Positions 37,567-46,283 of a stretch of DNA of 64,000 bases are shown piece after piece. Numbering within the stretch: the first letter of the stretch is position 1; each line of letters begins with the position of its first letter. The DNA comes from Lachnospiraceae bacterium. GTDB lineage: Bacteria; Bacillota; Clostridia; Lachnospirales; Lachnospiraceae. The stretch lies in contig JAFPWO010000013.1 of assembly GCA_017394885.1 (NCBI GenBank), forward strand, positions 202,694 to 266,693, read 5' to 3'. Below the pieces are notes generated by a model. That model was not told the origin of the DNA. It made no database searches and saw nothing but the letters and a program-made list of their open reading frames with translations. Both the position numbers and the translations under genes were made by a program.

Positions 37567-38940
37567 TTATGCGTCCGTCTCCGCCAGCATGGCAAGCAGC
37601 GTTCCGTCAGACAAAAGCTTTTCCGCCAGACACTCACCGGCCTTTACCGGAGCGGCCGCGCGGACTGTTCTGAGCGCTTCCATGGCTTCCCGCAGGCATT
37701 CCTTCGGGATGGGATCCGTGCTGCGCACCGGGATCAGCGGCCCCGCCCCGCCGTCAAGGCGGAGGGTCGTCGTCAGCGTCCGCATCGGCCGGACTTTTTC
37801 CTGTTCGGCAAACAGGAGCCCTCTCTGGCAGCGGTTGCCGTAGCAGCTTCCGTCGGATTCATCCCATACGATCTGGCAGCCGTTCGGGCAGATCGGGCAG
37901 GTCACGCTCCCCGGCAGCGGAAAGCCCTTGGCCATGCCCGAAGCTTCCTTTTCGTTCCAGGGAAGCAGCGCTTTCCCCTTCAGGAAACGTACCGCATTCC
38001 TGCCGGCCAGTTCTCCCTGCCGGGACACATAATCGGCCAGATCCATCACCTTCCGGCAGTTTCCGCAGGCAAAAACGCCCGGATCGCTCGTCATCAGATA
38101 TTCATCCGTCAAGGCGCCGTTCGTCTTCGGATCCAGCCGGATGCCGGCAGATCCGGCCGCCTCATTCTCCGGGATCAGCCCGACCGAAAGCACCAGCGCG
38201 TCGCAGGGGATCGTCCATTCCGTGCCCGGGACCGGCTTCAGCGCGGCGTCCACCTTCGAGACTTCCACCGCTTCCAGCTTTTTTCTCCCGATGATCCGGG
38301 ATACCGTATGGCTCACATAGAGCGGAATCCCGAAATCATATAAGCACTGGCTGATATTCCGGGCCAGTCCGCCGGGCTGCGGCATGACCTCCAGCACGGC
38401 TTCCACCTTTGCCCCCTCCAGCGTCAGGCGCCTTGCCATGATCAGGCCGATATCGCCGGACCCGAGGATGACGATACGCTTTCCGCAGAGTATATTGCGG
38501 ATATTGACAAAATTCTGAAGAACGCCGGCGGTAAATATTCCGGCCGGACGGCTCCCCGGCACCGCGATCGCGCCGCGGGTCCGCTCGCGGCAGCCCGTCG
38601 CCAGCACGATGCTGCCCGCTTCCCACTTTTCCAGACCGTCCCGGCCCTGCGCCGTAACGGCGCGCTCCGCTGTGATCGAGACGACCTGCCGGCCGAGATG
38701 CAGCTCGGCACCGACCTCCCGGGCCTCTTTTTCCGCAAGGCCCGCATACTCCGGGCCGCTCATGGCCCGGCCGTAGCGGATCAGGCCGAAGCCGTCATGG
38801 ATACACTGATTTAAGATGCCGCCGGCTTTTTTGTCCCGGTCCAGCACCACTACACGGGAAGCGCCTTCCTTTTTCGCAGCCGCTGCGGCGGCAAGGCCGC
38901 CGGGGCCGGCCCCCAGGATCAGTACATCACAGGATCCCAT
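37567..38940 (-). CDS. FAD-dependent pyridine nucleotide-disulfide-type oxidoreductase fused to a DUF1667 domain
   Basis: A 457-residue protein. Residues 1-330 are a two-dinucleotide-fold flavoprotein (DVLILGAGPGGLAAAAAA for FAD, RIVILGSGDIGLIMAR for NAD) with the late FAD motif VFACGNC. Residues about 340-440 form a DUF1667-like domain with four cysteines in TCPICPNGCQI and GNRCQRG, typical of an iron-sulfur or zinc site. In many Firmicutes these two are separate genes next to the GlpA-like gene. The ATG at 38940 overlaps the upstream stop (TGATG) and has GGAGG seven bases before it. Likely passes electrons from glycerol-3-phosphate oxidation to NAD, by inference. Confidence 0.85.
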   Translation of the reverse strand: MGSCDVLILGAGPGGLAAAAAAKKEGASRVVVLDRDKKAGGILNQCIHDGFGLIRYGRAMSGPEYAGLAEKEAREVGAELHLGRQVVSITAERAVTAQGRDGLEKWEAGSIVLATGCRERTRGAIAVPGSRPAGIFTAGVLQNFVNIRNILCGKRIVILGSGDIGLIMARRLTLEGAKVEAVLEVMPQPGGLARNISQCLYDFGIPLYVSHTVSRIIGRKKLEAVEVSKVDAALKPVPGTEWTIPCDALVLSVGLIPENEAAGSAGIRLDPKTNGALTDEYLMTSDPGVFACGNCRKVMDLADYVSRQGELAGRNAVRFLKGKALLPWNEKEASGMAKGFPLPGSVTCPICPNGCQIVWDESDGSCYGNRCQRGLLFAEQEKVRPMRTLTTTLRLDGGAGPLIPVRSTDPIPKECLREAMEALRTVRAAAPVKAGECLAEKLLSDGTLLAMLAETDA

Positions 38941-40385
38941 CACTTGACCTCCCCGCTGAACATTTCGCTGCCGCTTCCGCGCCAGGTGATCTGCGCCGGA
39001 GCCACCCCGTATTCCCGGACCAGCATGTCCGCGATCCGGTTCAGGCAGTATCCGCCGCTGCAGCGCCCGGTCATGGCCCAGGCGCGGTATTTCACGGCGG
39101 ACAGGCTCCGCGCTCCCAGCGGATTCTCGATCGCCTGCCGGATCTCGCGCTTCGTTACGCGCTGGCAGCGACAGATGATCTCCCCGTATTCGGGGTCTTC
39201 GGCGATCAGCCTCTCCTGTTCTTCTTCCGGCAGCTCCGCAAAGCGCGGCGGGAAGCGATGCGACGCATTCACTTCTTTCTTCCGCTCCAGCGGGATGATA
39301 ACGGCCGCGATATCCCTTACCATGCGGGCGATCGGGACCGATCCCGTAAGGCCCGGCGATTCCGTCCCGATCAGGTTGATGAGCCCCGGGCAGGCCGGCT
39401 CCTCCCGGATCACGAAATCCCGGTAGCCGCCTTCAGAAGCCGGCGCCTGCTTGGCGCGGATCCCGCTGTACTGACCGATGATATGCTTTCGTTCCAGCGC
39501 CGGCATCAGCGCCACAGCCTCCCGCCAGAGCTTATCCGTGATCTCCGCCGTGCAGTCATAGTTTTCTTTTTCATCGATATATTCGGCGCTCGGGCCGATC
39601 AGGATATTGCCGTGGACGGTCGGCGTCAGATGCACGCCCAGCCCGCCGATCCCGGCCTTTGGCGCGGGATAGACCGGCATCGGAAGCATCGCATCCGCCA
39701 GCTTATCCAGAATAAAGTATTCGCCCCGGCAGGGGTAAATATGATATGCGTCCACGCCAGCCATGGCCGAAACGGTATCCGCGTGCAGGCCGGCCGCGTT
39801 GATCAGCACCCGGCAGTCGTATTCGCCCTTGCACGTTGCGACCGTAAAGCCCTCTTCCTTCTTCCGGATCGCCGTCACTTCCTCCTCAAAGCGGAAGCAG
39901 GCGCCGTTTTCCGCCGCGTTTTCCGCGAGGGCAATGCAGTAGCGGAAGGGATCGATGATCCCCGTGTTCGGGCTCAGCATCCCGCCGATCCCGCCGACGC
40001 CCGGAACGAGTTCGCGGACCGCTTCCTCCGGGATCAGCCGGAGGCCTTCACAGCCGTTGGCTTCGCCCTGCGCGATCATTCTTTTCAGGATCTCTATATC
40101 TTCTTCATCAAAGGCAACCAGGACCTTTCCCGTCTTTTTAAACGGAACGTCCAGCTCACGGCAGAGCTGCTCCATCATCCGGTTCCCTTCCACGCAGACC
40201 TTTGCCATCAGGCTTCCGGTTTTATTGTTGAAGCCGGCGTGCACCACGGCCGAATTGCGTCCCGTGGTCGCAGCGGCCACGTCGCATTCCTTCTCCAGCA
40301 CCGTCACGCTGACCTGATGAAAGGACAGCTCCCGGGCTATGGCGCAGCCGAGTACGCCGGCGCCGATGATGATAATGTCTGTCAT
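38940..40385 (-). CDS. GlpA-like FAD glycerol-3-phosphate dehydrogenase with C-terminal BFD [2Fe-2S] domain
   Basis: A 481-residue DAO-type flavoprotein (opening MTDIIIIGAGVLGCAIAREL) with AATTGRNSAVVHAGFNNKTGS near residue 45 and a C-terminal BFD-like domain containing CRCQRVT and RCSGGYC, four cysteines for a [2Fe-2S] cluster. This matches the anaerobic GlpA-type enzyme that oxidises glycerol-3-phosphate to dihydroxyacetone phosphate, though other 2-hydroxyacid substrates are possible. I use the ATG at 40385, behind GAGGAAAAACGG. Coupled by one-base overlap to the next flavoprotein. Confidence 0.88.
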   Translation of the reverse strand: MTDIIIIGAGVLGCAIARELSFHQVSVTVLEKECDVAAATTGRNSAVVHAGFNNKTGSLMAKVCVEGNRMMEQLCRELDVPFKKTGKVLVAFDEEDIEILKRMIAQGEANGCEGLRLIPEEAVRELVPGVGGIGGMLSPNTGIIDPFRYCIALAENAAENGACFRFEEEVTAIRKKEEGFTVATCKGEYDCRVLINAAGLHADTVSAMAGVDAYHIYPCRGEYFILDKLADAMLPMPVYPAPKAGIGGLGVHLTPTVHGNILIGPSAEYIDEKENYDCTAEITDKLWREAVALMPALERKHIIGQYSGIRAKQAPASEGGYRDFVIREEPACPGLINLIGTESPGLTGSVPIARMVRDIAAVIIPLERKKEVNASHRFPPRFAELPEEEQERLIAEDPEYGEIICRCQRVTKREIRQAIENPLGARSLSAVKYRAWAMTGRCSGGYCLNRIADMLVREYGVAPAQITWRGSGSEMFSGEVK

Positions 40386-40511
40386 CCGTTTTTCCTCGAT
40401 CTTCACGAATCGCTCCCGTGCGGCCTTTCCGCACAGAGAACCCGGCCAAATGATAGCATGAAAAAAAGACGGATGCAAGAAGCATCCGCCTTTTCAGAGG
40501 GGCTGATCCGA

Positions 40512-41771
40512 TCAGCACTTTTCGAATACGGTGGCAACGCCCTGGCCGCCGCCGATGCACAGCGTGGCCAAGCCCTTCTTGGCTTCCGGACGCTTCATCA
40601 TCTCATGCAGCAGGGTAACAATGATACGGGCACCGGATGCACCGACCGGGTGGCCGATCGCGATCGCGCCGCCGTTCACGTTGACCTTGCTCATGTCGAA
40701 GTGCAGCTCACGGGCTACCGCGATGGACTGCGCCGCGAACGCTTCGTTCGCTTCGACCAGATCCATATCTTCGATGGTCACGCCGGCCTTCGCCATAGCC
40801 TGGCGGGAAGCCACGACCGGGCCAACGCCCATGATCTTCGGGTCTACGCCGCCCTGGCCCCAGCCGATGAGCTTGGCCATAGGCTTTAAGCCGAACTTTT
40901 CAACGGCTTCGCCGGAAGCCAGCACGATGGCGGCCGCGCCGTCGTTGATGCCGGAAGCCTGGCCGGCGGTCACGCGCTGAACGTGCTTGCGGGTATCGGC
41001 TTCATGGATCTCGGTGGGCTCAAAGGTGTGAACGATTTCATCTTCTACGCCTTCCGGGCCGGCCGGGAAAGCGCCGCGCAGCTTGGCCATGCCTTCGGCC
41101 GTGGAGCCGGCACGCGGGAACTCGTCGCGCTTGAATTCTACGATCTGCTTCTTGACCTTAACGGGAACAGGAACGATTTCGTCATCAAAACGGCCGCTGT
41201 TCTGCGCCGCTTCGGTCTTCTGCTGGGAAGCCAGGCCGAACGCATCCAGTTCTTCACGGGTAATGCCCCAGACGTCGCAGATGTTCTCAGCGGTGGTGCC
41301 CATGTGGTAGTTGTTGAACGCATCCCACAGGCCGTCCTTGATCATGGTGTCGACCAGCTTCTTATCTCCCATGCGGGCGCCCCAGCGGGCTTCCATGGAA
41401 GCATACGGAGCAGCGCTCATGTTTTCGGTGCCGCCGCAGACGACGATATTCGCATCGCCGGCCAGGATCGCGCGGGCGCCTTCGATGACGGACTTCATAC
41501 CGGAACCGCAGACCATACCGACCGTATAGGCAGGAACGCTGTAGGGCAGACCGGCCTTCACGCCGACCTGACGGGCCACGTTCTGGCCCTGCGCCGCGGT
41601 CAGGATGCAGCCAAACATTAATTCGTCAACATTTTCGGGGGCCACATTCGCGCGCTTTAAGGCTTCCTTCACAACGATGGCGCCCATCTCGGCAGCGGGG
41701 GTGTCCTTCAGGCTTCCGCCAAAAGAACCAACGGCTGTACGGCAGCAATTCACTACGTATAAATCTTTCAT
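40512..41771 (-). CDS. thl: Acetyl-CoA acetyltransferase (thiolase)
   Basis: A 419-residue thiolase joining two acetyl-CoA into acetoacetyl-CoA, the entry to butyrate formation. Active-site C88 lies in MVCGSGMKS; the late catalytic His is in GGAIAIGHPVGASGAR and the second Cys in LCIGGGQG. It is about 27 residues longer than the usual 392 because of an acidic insert at residues 237-266, just before VTAGQASGINDGAA. Its codon use looks strongly biased, and it has a good promoter (41826-41854), fitting high expression. The other butyrate genes are not nearby. Confidence 0.94.
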   Translation of the reverse strand: MKDLYVVNCCRTAVGSFGGSLKDTPAAEMGAIVVKEALKRANVAPENVDELMFGCILTAAQGQNVARQVGVKAGLPYSVPAYTVGMVCGSGMKSVIEGARAILAGDANIVVCGGTENMSAAPYASMEARWGARMGDKKLVDTMIKDGLWDAFNNYHMGTTAENICDVWGITREELDAFGLASQQKTEAAQNSGRFDDEIVPVPVKVKKQIVEFKRDEFPRAGSTAEGMAKLRGAFPAGPEGVEDEIVHTFEPTEIHEADTRKHVQRVTAGQASGINDGAAAIVLASGEAVEKFGLKPMAKLIGWGQGGVDPKIMGVGPVVASRQAMAKAGVTIEDMDLVEANEAFAAQSIAVARELHFDMSKVNVNGGAIAIGHPVGASGARIIVTLLHEMMKRPEAKKGLATLCIGGGQGVATVFEKC

Positions 41772-41825
41772 ACTGTTCTCCTTTTTGAATATGATTTGAA
41801 AGTGCGTACTTAAGCTTCTTGAATT

Positions 41826-41854
41826 ATTATACTGGAAAGCCCGGGCCTGTTCAA
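41826..41854 (-). promoter_or_regulatory. Promoter of the thiolase gene
   Basis: TTGAAC (41849-41854) and a perfect TATAAT (41826-41831) with a 17-bp spacer on the minus strand; leader of about 50 bases with AAAGGAGAAC before the ATG. Confidence 0.85.
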
Positions 41855-41950
41855 GAGGAATTTTTTCACATTTTTCCGGAAAATAAGATAATTATATAAA
41901 TAAAAACGGGCCTTCTATAAGTTTTCTGTTGTAATATTTACTTTTTCTTT

Positions 41951-42721
41951 TCAGCTTCGGCTATTTTTTTGCCGCAGATGCTCATACAGCAGCACGGCCC
42001 CGGCCACGGCCACGTTTAAAGACTCCGCCTGACCGCACAGCGGGATGCGGATCCGCTCATCCGCGAGGGCGGTGATCTCCCCACTTAAGCCGTTTCCTTC
42101 GTTCCCGAGCAGGAATACGCTGTTTGCCGGATAAGCCGGCGCGTCATACGGGACCGAGCCGGCCAGATGCGCGGCATAGATCCGGTATCCGTCATCTTTC
42201 AGCCCCATTACCGCTTCGCGGATATCCGGGCAGATCCGGAAAGGCAGGCGGAAGATCGCCCCCATCGTGCCCCGTACGACCTTGGGGCTGTACGGATCCG
42301 CGCTCTCCCCGTCCAGCAGGATCCCGGCGGCGCCGGCGGCTTCGGCCGTACGGAAAAGGGTCCCGACGTTGCCGGGATCCTGAACCCTCTCCAGCAGCAG
42401 GAGCGGGCCGTCGTGGAAACGCTCCGTCCCGGGAAGCTGCCGGGCGACGGCCAGGATGCCCTGCGGCGAGCGCGTATCGCTCATCTTTTCCATGACCGCC
42501 TCGCTGACCGTCTCGGCGCCCAGCTTCCGGCACAGGGCCGCCCCCTCTTCGCTTTCCGCAAATCGGGCCGTGGCATAGGCATGGACCAGGTATTCCGCCG
42601 GCAGTTCCTCCACCAGCCGCCTGCCTTCCACCACAAATAAGCCCGACTCCTGCCGGGCCTTTGCTTTTGCATTCAGAGCAGCCGCTTCCTTTACCTTAAG
42701 GTTCGATGCCGCAGTAATCAT
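41951..42721 (-). CDS. TrmH/SpoU-family RNA methyltransferase
   Basis: A 256-residue SPOUT methyltransferase. An N-terminal substrate-binding domain (VKEAAALNAKAKARQESGLFVVEG) precedes the knotted SAM domain with LERVQDPGNVGTLFRTAEAAG (motif 1), FLLGNEGNGLS (motif 2) and RIPLCGQAESLNVAVAGAVLLYE (motif 3). It would 2'-O-methylate ribose in rRNA or tRNA; the target is unknown. It starts right at the apt stop codon, so the two are cotranscribed. Confidence 0.93.
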   Translation of the reverse strand: MITAASNLKVKEAAALNAKAKARQESGLFVVEGRRLVEELPAEYLVHAYATARFAESEEGAALCRKLGAETVSEAVMEKMSDTRSPQGILAVARQLPGTERFHDGPLLLLERVQDPGNVGTLFRTAEAAGAAGILLDGESADPYSPKVVRGTMGAIFRLPFRICPDIREAVMGLKDDGYRIYAAHLAGSVPYDAPAYPANSVFLLGNEGNGLSGEITALADERIRIPLCGQAESLNVAVAGAVLLYEHLRQKNSRS

Positions 42722-43246
42722 TTATTTGCCTTCGTAGATGATCGCGCTGTCGACCGTGTAGTCCTTGAGCCTCTCCCGGCCGTTTAATCCGGCGAGCTCC
42801 ATCACGAAGCAGAGCTTAACGACCTCGCCGCCCAGCTGTTCCACCAGTTTGATGATCGCTTCGATGGTGCCGCCGGTCGCGATCAGATCGTCGATGATGA
42901 CGACTTTCTGCCCCGGCTTAATGGAATCCTTATGCATCTCAACGACGGCCGTCCCGTATTCGAGCTCATATTCCGCACTGACGGTCTCCCGCGGGAGTTT
43001 GCCCTTTTTGCGGGCCAGGATAAAGGCCTTGCCGAGATTATAGGCGACCGGAGCGCCGAAAATGAAGCCGCGGGATTCCGCGCCGACCACCACGTCAAAG
43101 TCCAGGTCCTTCACCATATCCGTCAGTTCGTCGATCGCCAGCTTAAAGCCGTCCGGATCCTGCAGAATGCTTGTTACGTCACGGAACATAATGCCCGGCT
43201 CGGGGAAATCCGGGATCGTGATCACATAATCTTCCAGTTTCTTCAT
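42722..43246 (-). CDS. apt: Adenine phosphoribosyltransferase
   Basis: A 174-residue type I phosphoribosyltransferase that makes AMP from adenine and PRPP. The PRPP loop VVIIDDLIATGGT lies near residue 120, and IPDFPEPGIMFRDVTSILQDP at 10-30 is the base-binding segment. Start is behind AAAAGGAGAAGC. In this operon it follows recJ and tRNA-Val. In many Firmicutes apt also follows recJ, so the order is conserved apart from the inserted tRNA. Confidence 0.97.
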   Translation of the reverse strand: MKKLEDYVITIPDFPEPGIMFRDVTSILQDPDGFKLAIDELTDMVKDLDFDVVVGAESRGFIFGAPVAYNLGKAFILARKKGKLPRETVSAEYELEYGTAVVEMHKDSIKPGQKVVIIDDLIATGGTIEAIIKLVEQLGGEVVKLCFVMELAGLNGRERLKDYTVDSAIIYEGK

Positions 43247-43276
43247 AGCTTCTCCTTTTTTTCTCTCACAAAGCCG

Positions 43277-43309
43277 AAGGTCCGAGGCCGATGACGGCTC
43301 CCGGACCTT
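43277..43309 (-). other. Hairpin between tRNA-Val and apt
   Basis: AAGGTCC ... GGACCTT with an imperfect inner helix (GAG/CTC and CCG/CGG) around TCAT. No strong T-run follows on the minus strand. It may be a partial terminator or a processing site in the recJ-tRNA-apt transcript. Confidence 0.4.
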
Positions 43310-43335
43310 TTCCTTTTCCGATCCTTACTGATGCA

Positions 43336-43409
43336 TGGTGGGTGTCGGGCTCGAACCGACGACCTCCACGTTGTCAACGTGGCGCTCATCCCAACTGAGC
43401 TAACTCACC
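43336..43409 (-). tRNA. tRNA-Val (anticodon GAC)
   Basis: A 74-base cloverleaf: acceptor GGTGAGT/ACCCACC, D arm GCTC/GAGC, anticodon stem CCACG/CGTGG with loop TTGACAA, T arm GTCGG/CCGAC with TTCGAGC loop, discriminator A; no CCA encoded. Acceptor pair 5-68 is an A-C mismatch. Reads GUC/GUU valine codons. Its first ten bases overlap the 3' end of recJ, so it must be cut out of the recJ transcript. Confidence 0.93.
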
Positions 43410-45181
43410 GTTTGAAAACTCCGGATTTCGAACTGAATGCTCCGCTTTCCGTCGTACTCGTTGACCCGGGGCACATAGCTGAGCGCGACAGGGAATTTCG
43501 CCTGATAGCGCTCCAGCATGGTGAAAGCCTTCTTCCCGTAATGCTCTGTGACAAAGGCTTCAAATACCGCCGCGTCCCCGAACCAGATCCCCTGGAAGCT
43601 CTCGCCGCTTTCTCCGTCAAAACGAATCCGCACGACGTTCCGCTTCTGACCCAGGACCCGGATCCCGCTCATGAGAAGTCCGGTCCGCCCGAACAGGGGC
43701 TTTTCAAATCCCTTGCCGAAGGGCGCCAGCTTTTCCCACTCCCGGATCAGTCCGAAACTGACATACTCGGGGGGCATTGCCGCATCCAGACGTATTATAG
43801 TACATAAATCGTCTTCTGTCAAATCCGATTTTTCATTAATTTTTACCCGGAACGCGCCGATGTTTTCTTTTTTCAGCGAAAAGCCGGCTGCCATCGGGTG
43901 CCCGCCGAATTTCTCGAGCAATTCCTTCACTTCGCTTAAGCGGTCGAACATCGGATACGCCTCAATCGAACGGCCGGAGCCCTTGCAGATCTCCCCGTTC
44001 CCCGCCAGCACGTAGACCGGCCGGTTGTAGCTTTCCTTCAGGCGCCCCGCGATGATCCCGATCACGCTTTCATGGCAGTCCGGAAGATAGACCACTAGGA
44101 CCTTATCCTGCGCCAGCCCTTCTTCCCGGATCTTTTCCTCCGCTTCCTCCACGCCGCGGGCCGTCAGCGTCTTCCTGGCGCTGTTGAGCTCGATGAGGCG
44201 GCCGGCCAGCGGCAGCGCTTCCTCGTCATTCTTCGCCATCAGGAGCGCGCGCGCCGCGTCCACGGTCTCCAGCCGGCCGGCCGCGTTGAAGCACGGGCCC
44301 AGAATAAAGCCCAGATGATAGGCGCTTAAGGGCTTGTCCTGAAGGCCCTGCAGGGCGATCAGGGCCTTCAGCCCCGGATTCTCCGTATGCTGCAGGCGCT
44401 TTAAGCCTTCTTTGACCAGGATACGGTTTTCGTCCACAAGATCCATCACGTCCGCCACCGTCGCGATGGCCGCATAGGGCAGCAGGCCCTCCAGCAGCGC
44501 GGAGGCATCCTTTCCCAGGCGCGCGTACAGCAGCATCATCAGTTTGAGGGCTACGACCGCGCCGCAGATCCCCGGGAACGGGTAGCTGCAGTCCGTGCGT
44601 TTGGGATCCACCACGGCATGCGCCGGCGGAAGGATCTGCTCCGCCTCTTTCCGCGCCGGATCCGGGACGTCCGCCTTCGGGACCTCATGATGATCCGTCA
44701 CGATGACCGTCATGCCTTTATCCCGCGCATATTTTACCGCTTCCGCTGCGGAGATCCCGTTGTCGCAGGTAATAAGGATCGCCGCGCCGAAGGCCAGCGC
44801 TTCGTCCACGATCCGGGTATTTAAGCCGTAGCCTTCCTCGATCCGGTCGGGGGTGAGCACCGTAACTTCCGCACCGAGCGCTTCCAGCGCCTCCTGCAGG
44901 ATCATCCCGCCGAACAGGCCGTCCGCATCGTAATCGGAGGCCACCGCAAAGCGGAGCCCTCTTTCCAGGCCCTCCCGGATCAGGCTTGCCGCCTTTTCCG
45001 CATCCATGAGCAGCCGCGGATCGTGCAGATCGGCCAGCGTCCCGTTTAAAAAGGCCCTTGCTTTTTCGGCTGAATCCAGTCCGCGGTTAGCCAGGATACG
45101 GGCCGTTACCGGATCGATCTTCAGCTGCTCGCTCATGGCCGTGATATCGGCTTTTTTATTGATCAGAACCCATTTTTCCAT
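43400..45181 (-). CDS. recJ: Single-stranded-DNA exonuclease RecJ
   Basis: A 593-residue 5'-3' exonuclease of the DHH family used in recombination and mismatch or base excision repair. Motifs: ASDYDADGLFGGMIL (I), ILITCDNGISAAEAV (II), VIVTDHHEVP (III, DHH), HAVVDPKR (IV) and the DHHA1 GGHPMAAGFSL. I use the ATG at 45181 with AAGGAT upstream rather than a longer open frame to 45277. It overlaps mutY by 26 bases. The stop TAG is made of bases 8-10 of tRNA-Val, so coding and tRNA sequence overlap by ten bases. Confidence 0.95.
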   Translation of the reverse strand: MEKWVLINKKADITAMSEQLKIDPVTARILANRGLDSAEKARAFLNGTLADLHDPRLLMDAEKAASLIREGLERGLRFAVASDYDADGLFGGMILQEALEALGAEVTVLTPDRIEEGYGLNTRIVDEALAFGAAILITCDNGISAAEAVKYARDKGMTVIVTDHHEVPKADVPDPARKEAEQILPPAHAVVDPKRTDCSYPFPGICGAVVALKLMMLLYARLGKDASALLEGLLPYAAIATVADVMDLVDENRILVKEGLKRLQHTENPGLKALIALQGLQDKPLSAYHLGFILGPCFNAAGRLETVDAARALLMAKNDEEALPLAGRLIELNSARKTLTARGVEEAEEKIREEGLAQDKVLVVYLPDCHESVIGIIAGRLKESYNRPVYVLAGNGEICKGSGRSIEAYPMFDRLSEVKELLEKFGGHPMAAGFSLKKENIGAFRVKINEKSDLTEDDLCTIIRLDAAMPPEYVSFGLIREWEKLAPFGKGFEKPLFGRTGLLMSGIRVLGQKRNVVRIRFDGESGESFQGIWFGDAAVFEAFVTEHYGKKAFTMLERYQAKFPVALSYVPRVNEYDGKRSIQFEIRSFQTVS

Positions 45182-46283
45182 TCTGTTTATCCTTACCTGA
45201 ATCTTTTGCCTGCGCACGGTACAGGCGGAAGGCCGACGGCAGCGCATATTTCGTAGCCAGCTCGTCTGCTTCCGCATAGATCAGCCCGGGAAGCGGGCGG
45301 TCTGTCCGGAAGCGGCAGCCCCGCATGGCCCATTCCACATGGGTGAAAACATGCACCGCTTCTCCCGCCGGCTCCGCGCTGAGGACCCGCACGCCAAAGC
45401 TGCGGACCCATTCCGCCGCGTCGAAGAGGCTTAAGGCTCCGTCCAGCATCGGGAAGCCGTAGAGTCCGGCCAGCAGGCCCCGGTCCGGCCGCTTTTCCAG
45501 CGCGACCTTCTCTCCGCAGAACAGCAGCAGCACCGTTTTGGCTTCCTTGCGCCGCGGCTTTATCTCGCCCCGGTTCGGCAGGTCCGCTTCCGTCCCGGCC
45601 TGCCGGGCCAGGCACAAACCGTTCAGCGGGCAGCGCAGGCACTGCGGCCTTCCGTTCGGGAGGCAGCGCACTTCGCCGAGCTCCATCAGGGCTTCATTGA
45701 AAACGCCGGGCTCATCCAGCGTTCTCAGCACGGCTTCGATCCGGCTGCGGGCTTCTTTCTTCACGGCGCTGCGGCTGATATCCCGCTCATCATTCCAGAA
45801 GCGGCTGAGGACCCGCAGCACGTTTCCGTCCACCGCACTGACCGGCTCTCCGTAGGCCAGCGAGGCCACGGCGCCGGCGGTATACTCTCCCAGCCCGGGG
45901 AGAGCGCGCAGCCCGGCATAGCTTCCGGGCAGCTTCCCGCCGTACTTTTCAACACACTGCCTGGCCGCCTCGCGCAGATGCCGCGCCCGGCTGTAATACC
46001 CCAGGCCTTCCCAGTGCTTTAAGACCTCATCCTCCGGCGCCGCGGCCAGATGCGCGGGGTCCGGATAATCGCTTAGAAAGCGCTCAAAATACGGCAGAAC
46101 CGTTTCGATCCGGGTCTGCTGCAGCATGGTTTCCGAGACAAGGATCCGGTACGGATCCCGGTCCATCCGCCAGGGGAGCGGACGCGCATTTTTCTTAAAC
46201 CAGCCGATCAGCAGCGGCGCTGCCTGGGCCAGTCCTGTTTCTTTTTCCCCGATTTCCGGAAGCTCCGGCTTTTCCGACATCAT
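45156..46283 (-). CDS. mutY: A/G-specific adenine glycosylase MutY
   Basis: A 375-residue repair enzyme that removes A opposite 8-oxoG. The helix-hairpin-helix is LPGLGEYTAGAVAS with the following catalytic Asp in VDGNVLRV; the [4Fe-4S] cluster cysteines are in CLPNGRPQCLRCPLNGLC (near residue 210). A C-terminal NUDIX-like 8-oxoG reading domain is present. Start and the upstream stop share one base (TGATG). Operon with a 5'-nucleotidase, recJ and tRNA-Val. Confidence 0.95.
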   Translation of the reverse strand: MMSEKPELPEIGEKETGLAQAAPLLIGWFKKNARPLPWRMDRDPYRILVSETMLQQTRIETVLPYFERFLSDYPDPAHLAAAPEDEVLKHWEGLGYYSRARHLREAARQCVEKYGGKLPGSYAGLRALPGLGEYTAGAVASLAYGEPVSAVDGNVLRVLSRFWNDERDISRSAVKKEARSRIEAVLRTLDEPGVFNEALMELGEVRCLPNGRPQCLRCPLNGLCLARQAGTEADLPNRGEIKPRRKEAKTVLLLFCGEKVALEKRPDRGLLAGLYGFPMLDGALSLFDAAEWVRSFGVRVLSAEPAGEAVHVFTHVEWAMRGCRFRTDRPLPGLIYAEADELATKYALPSAFRLYRAQAKDSGKDKQNGKMGSDQ

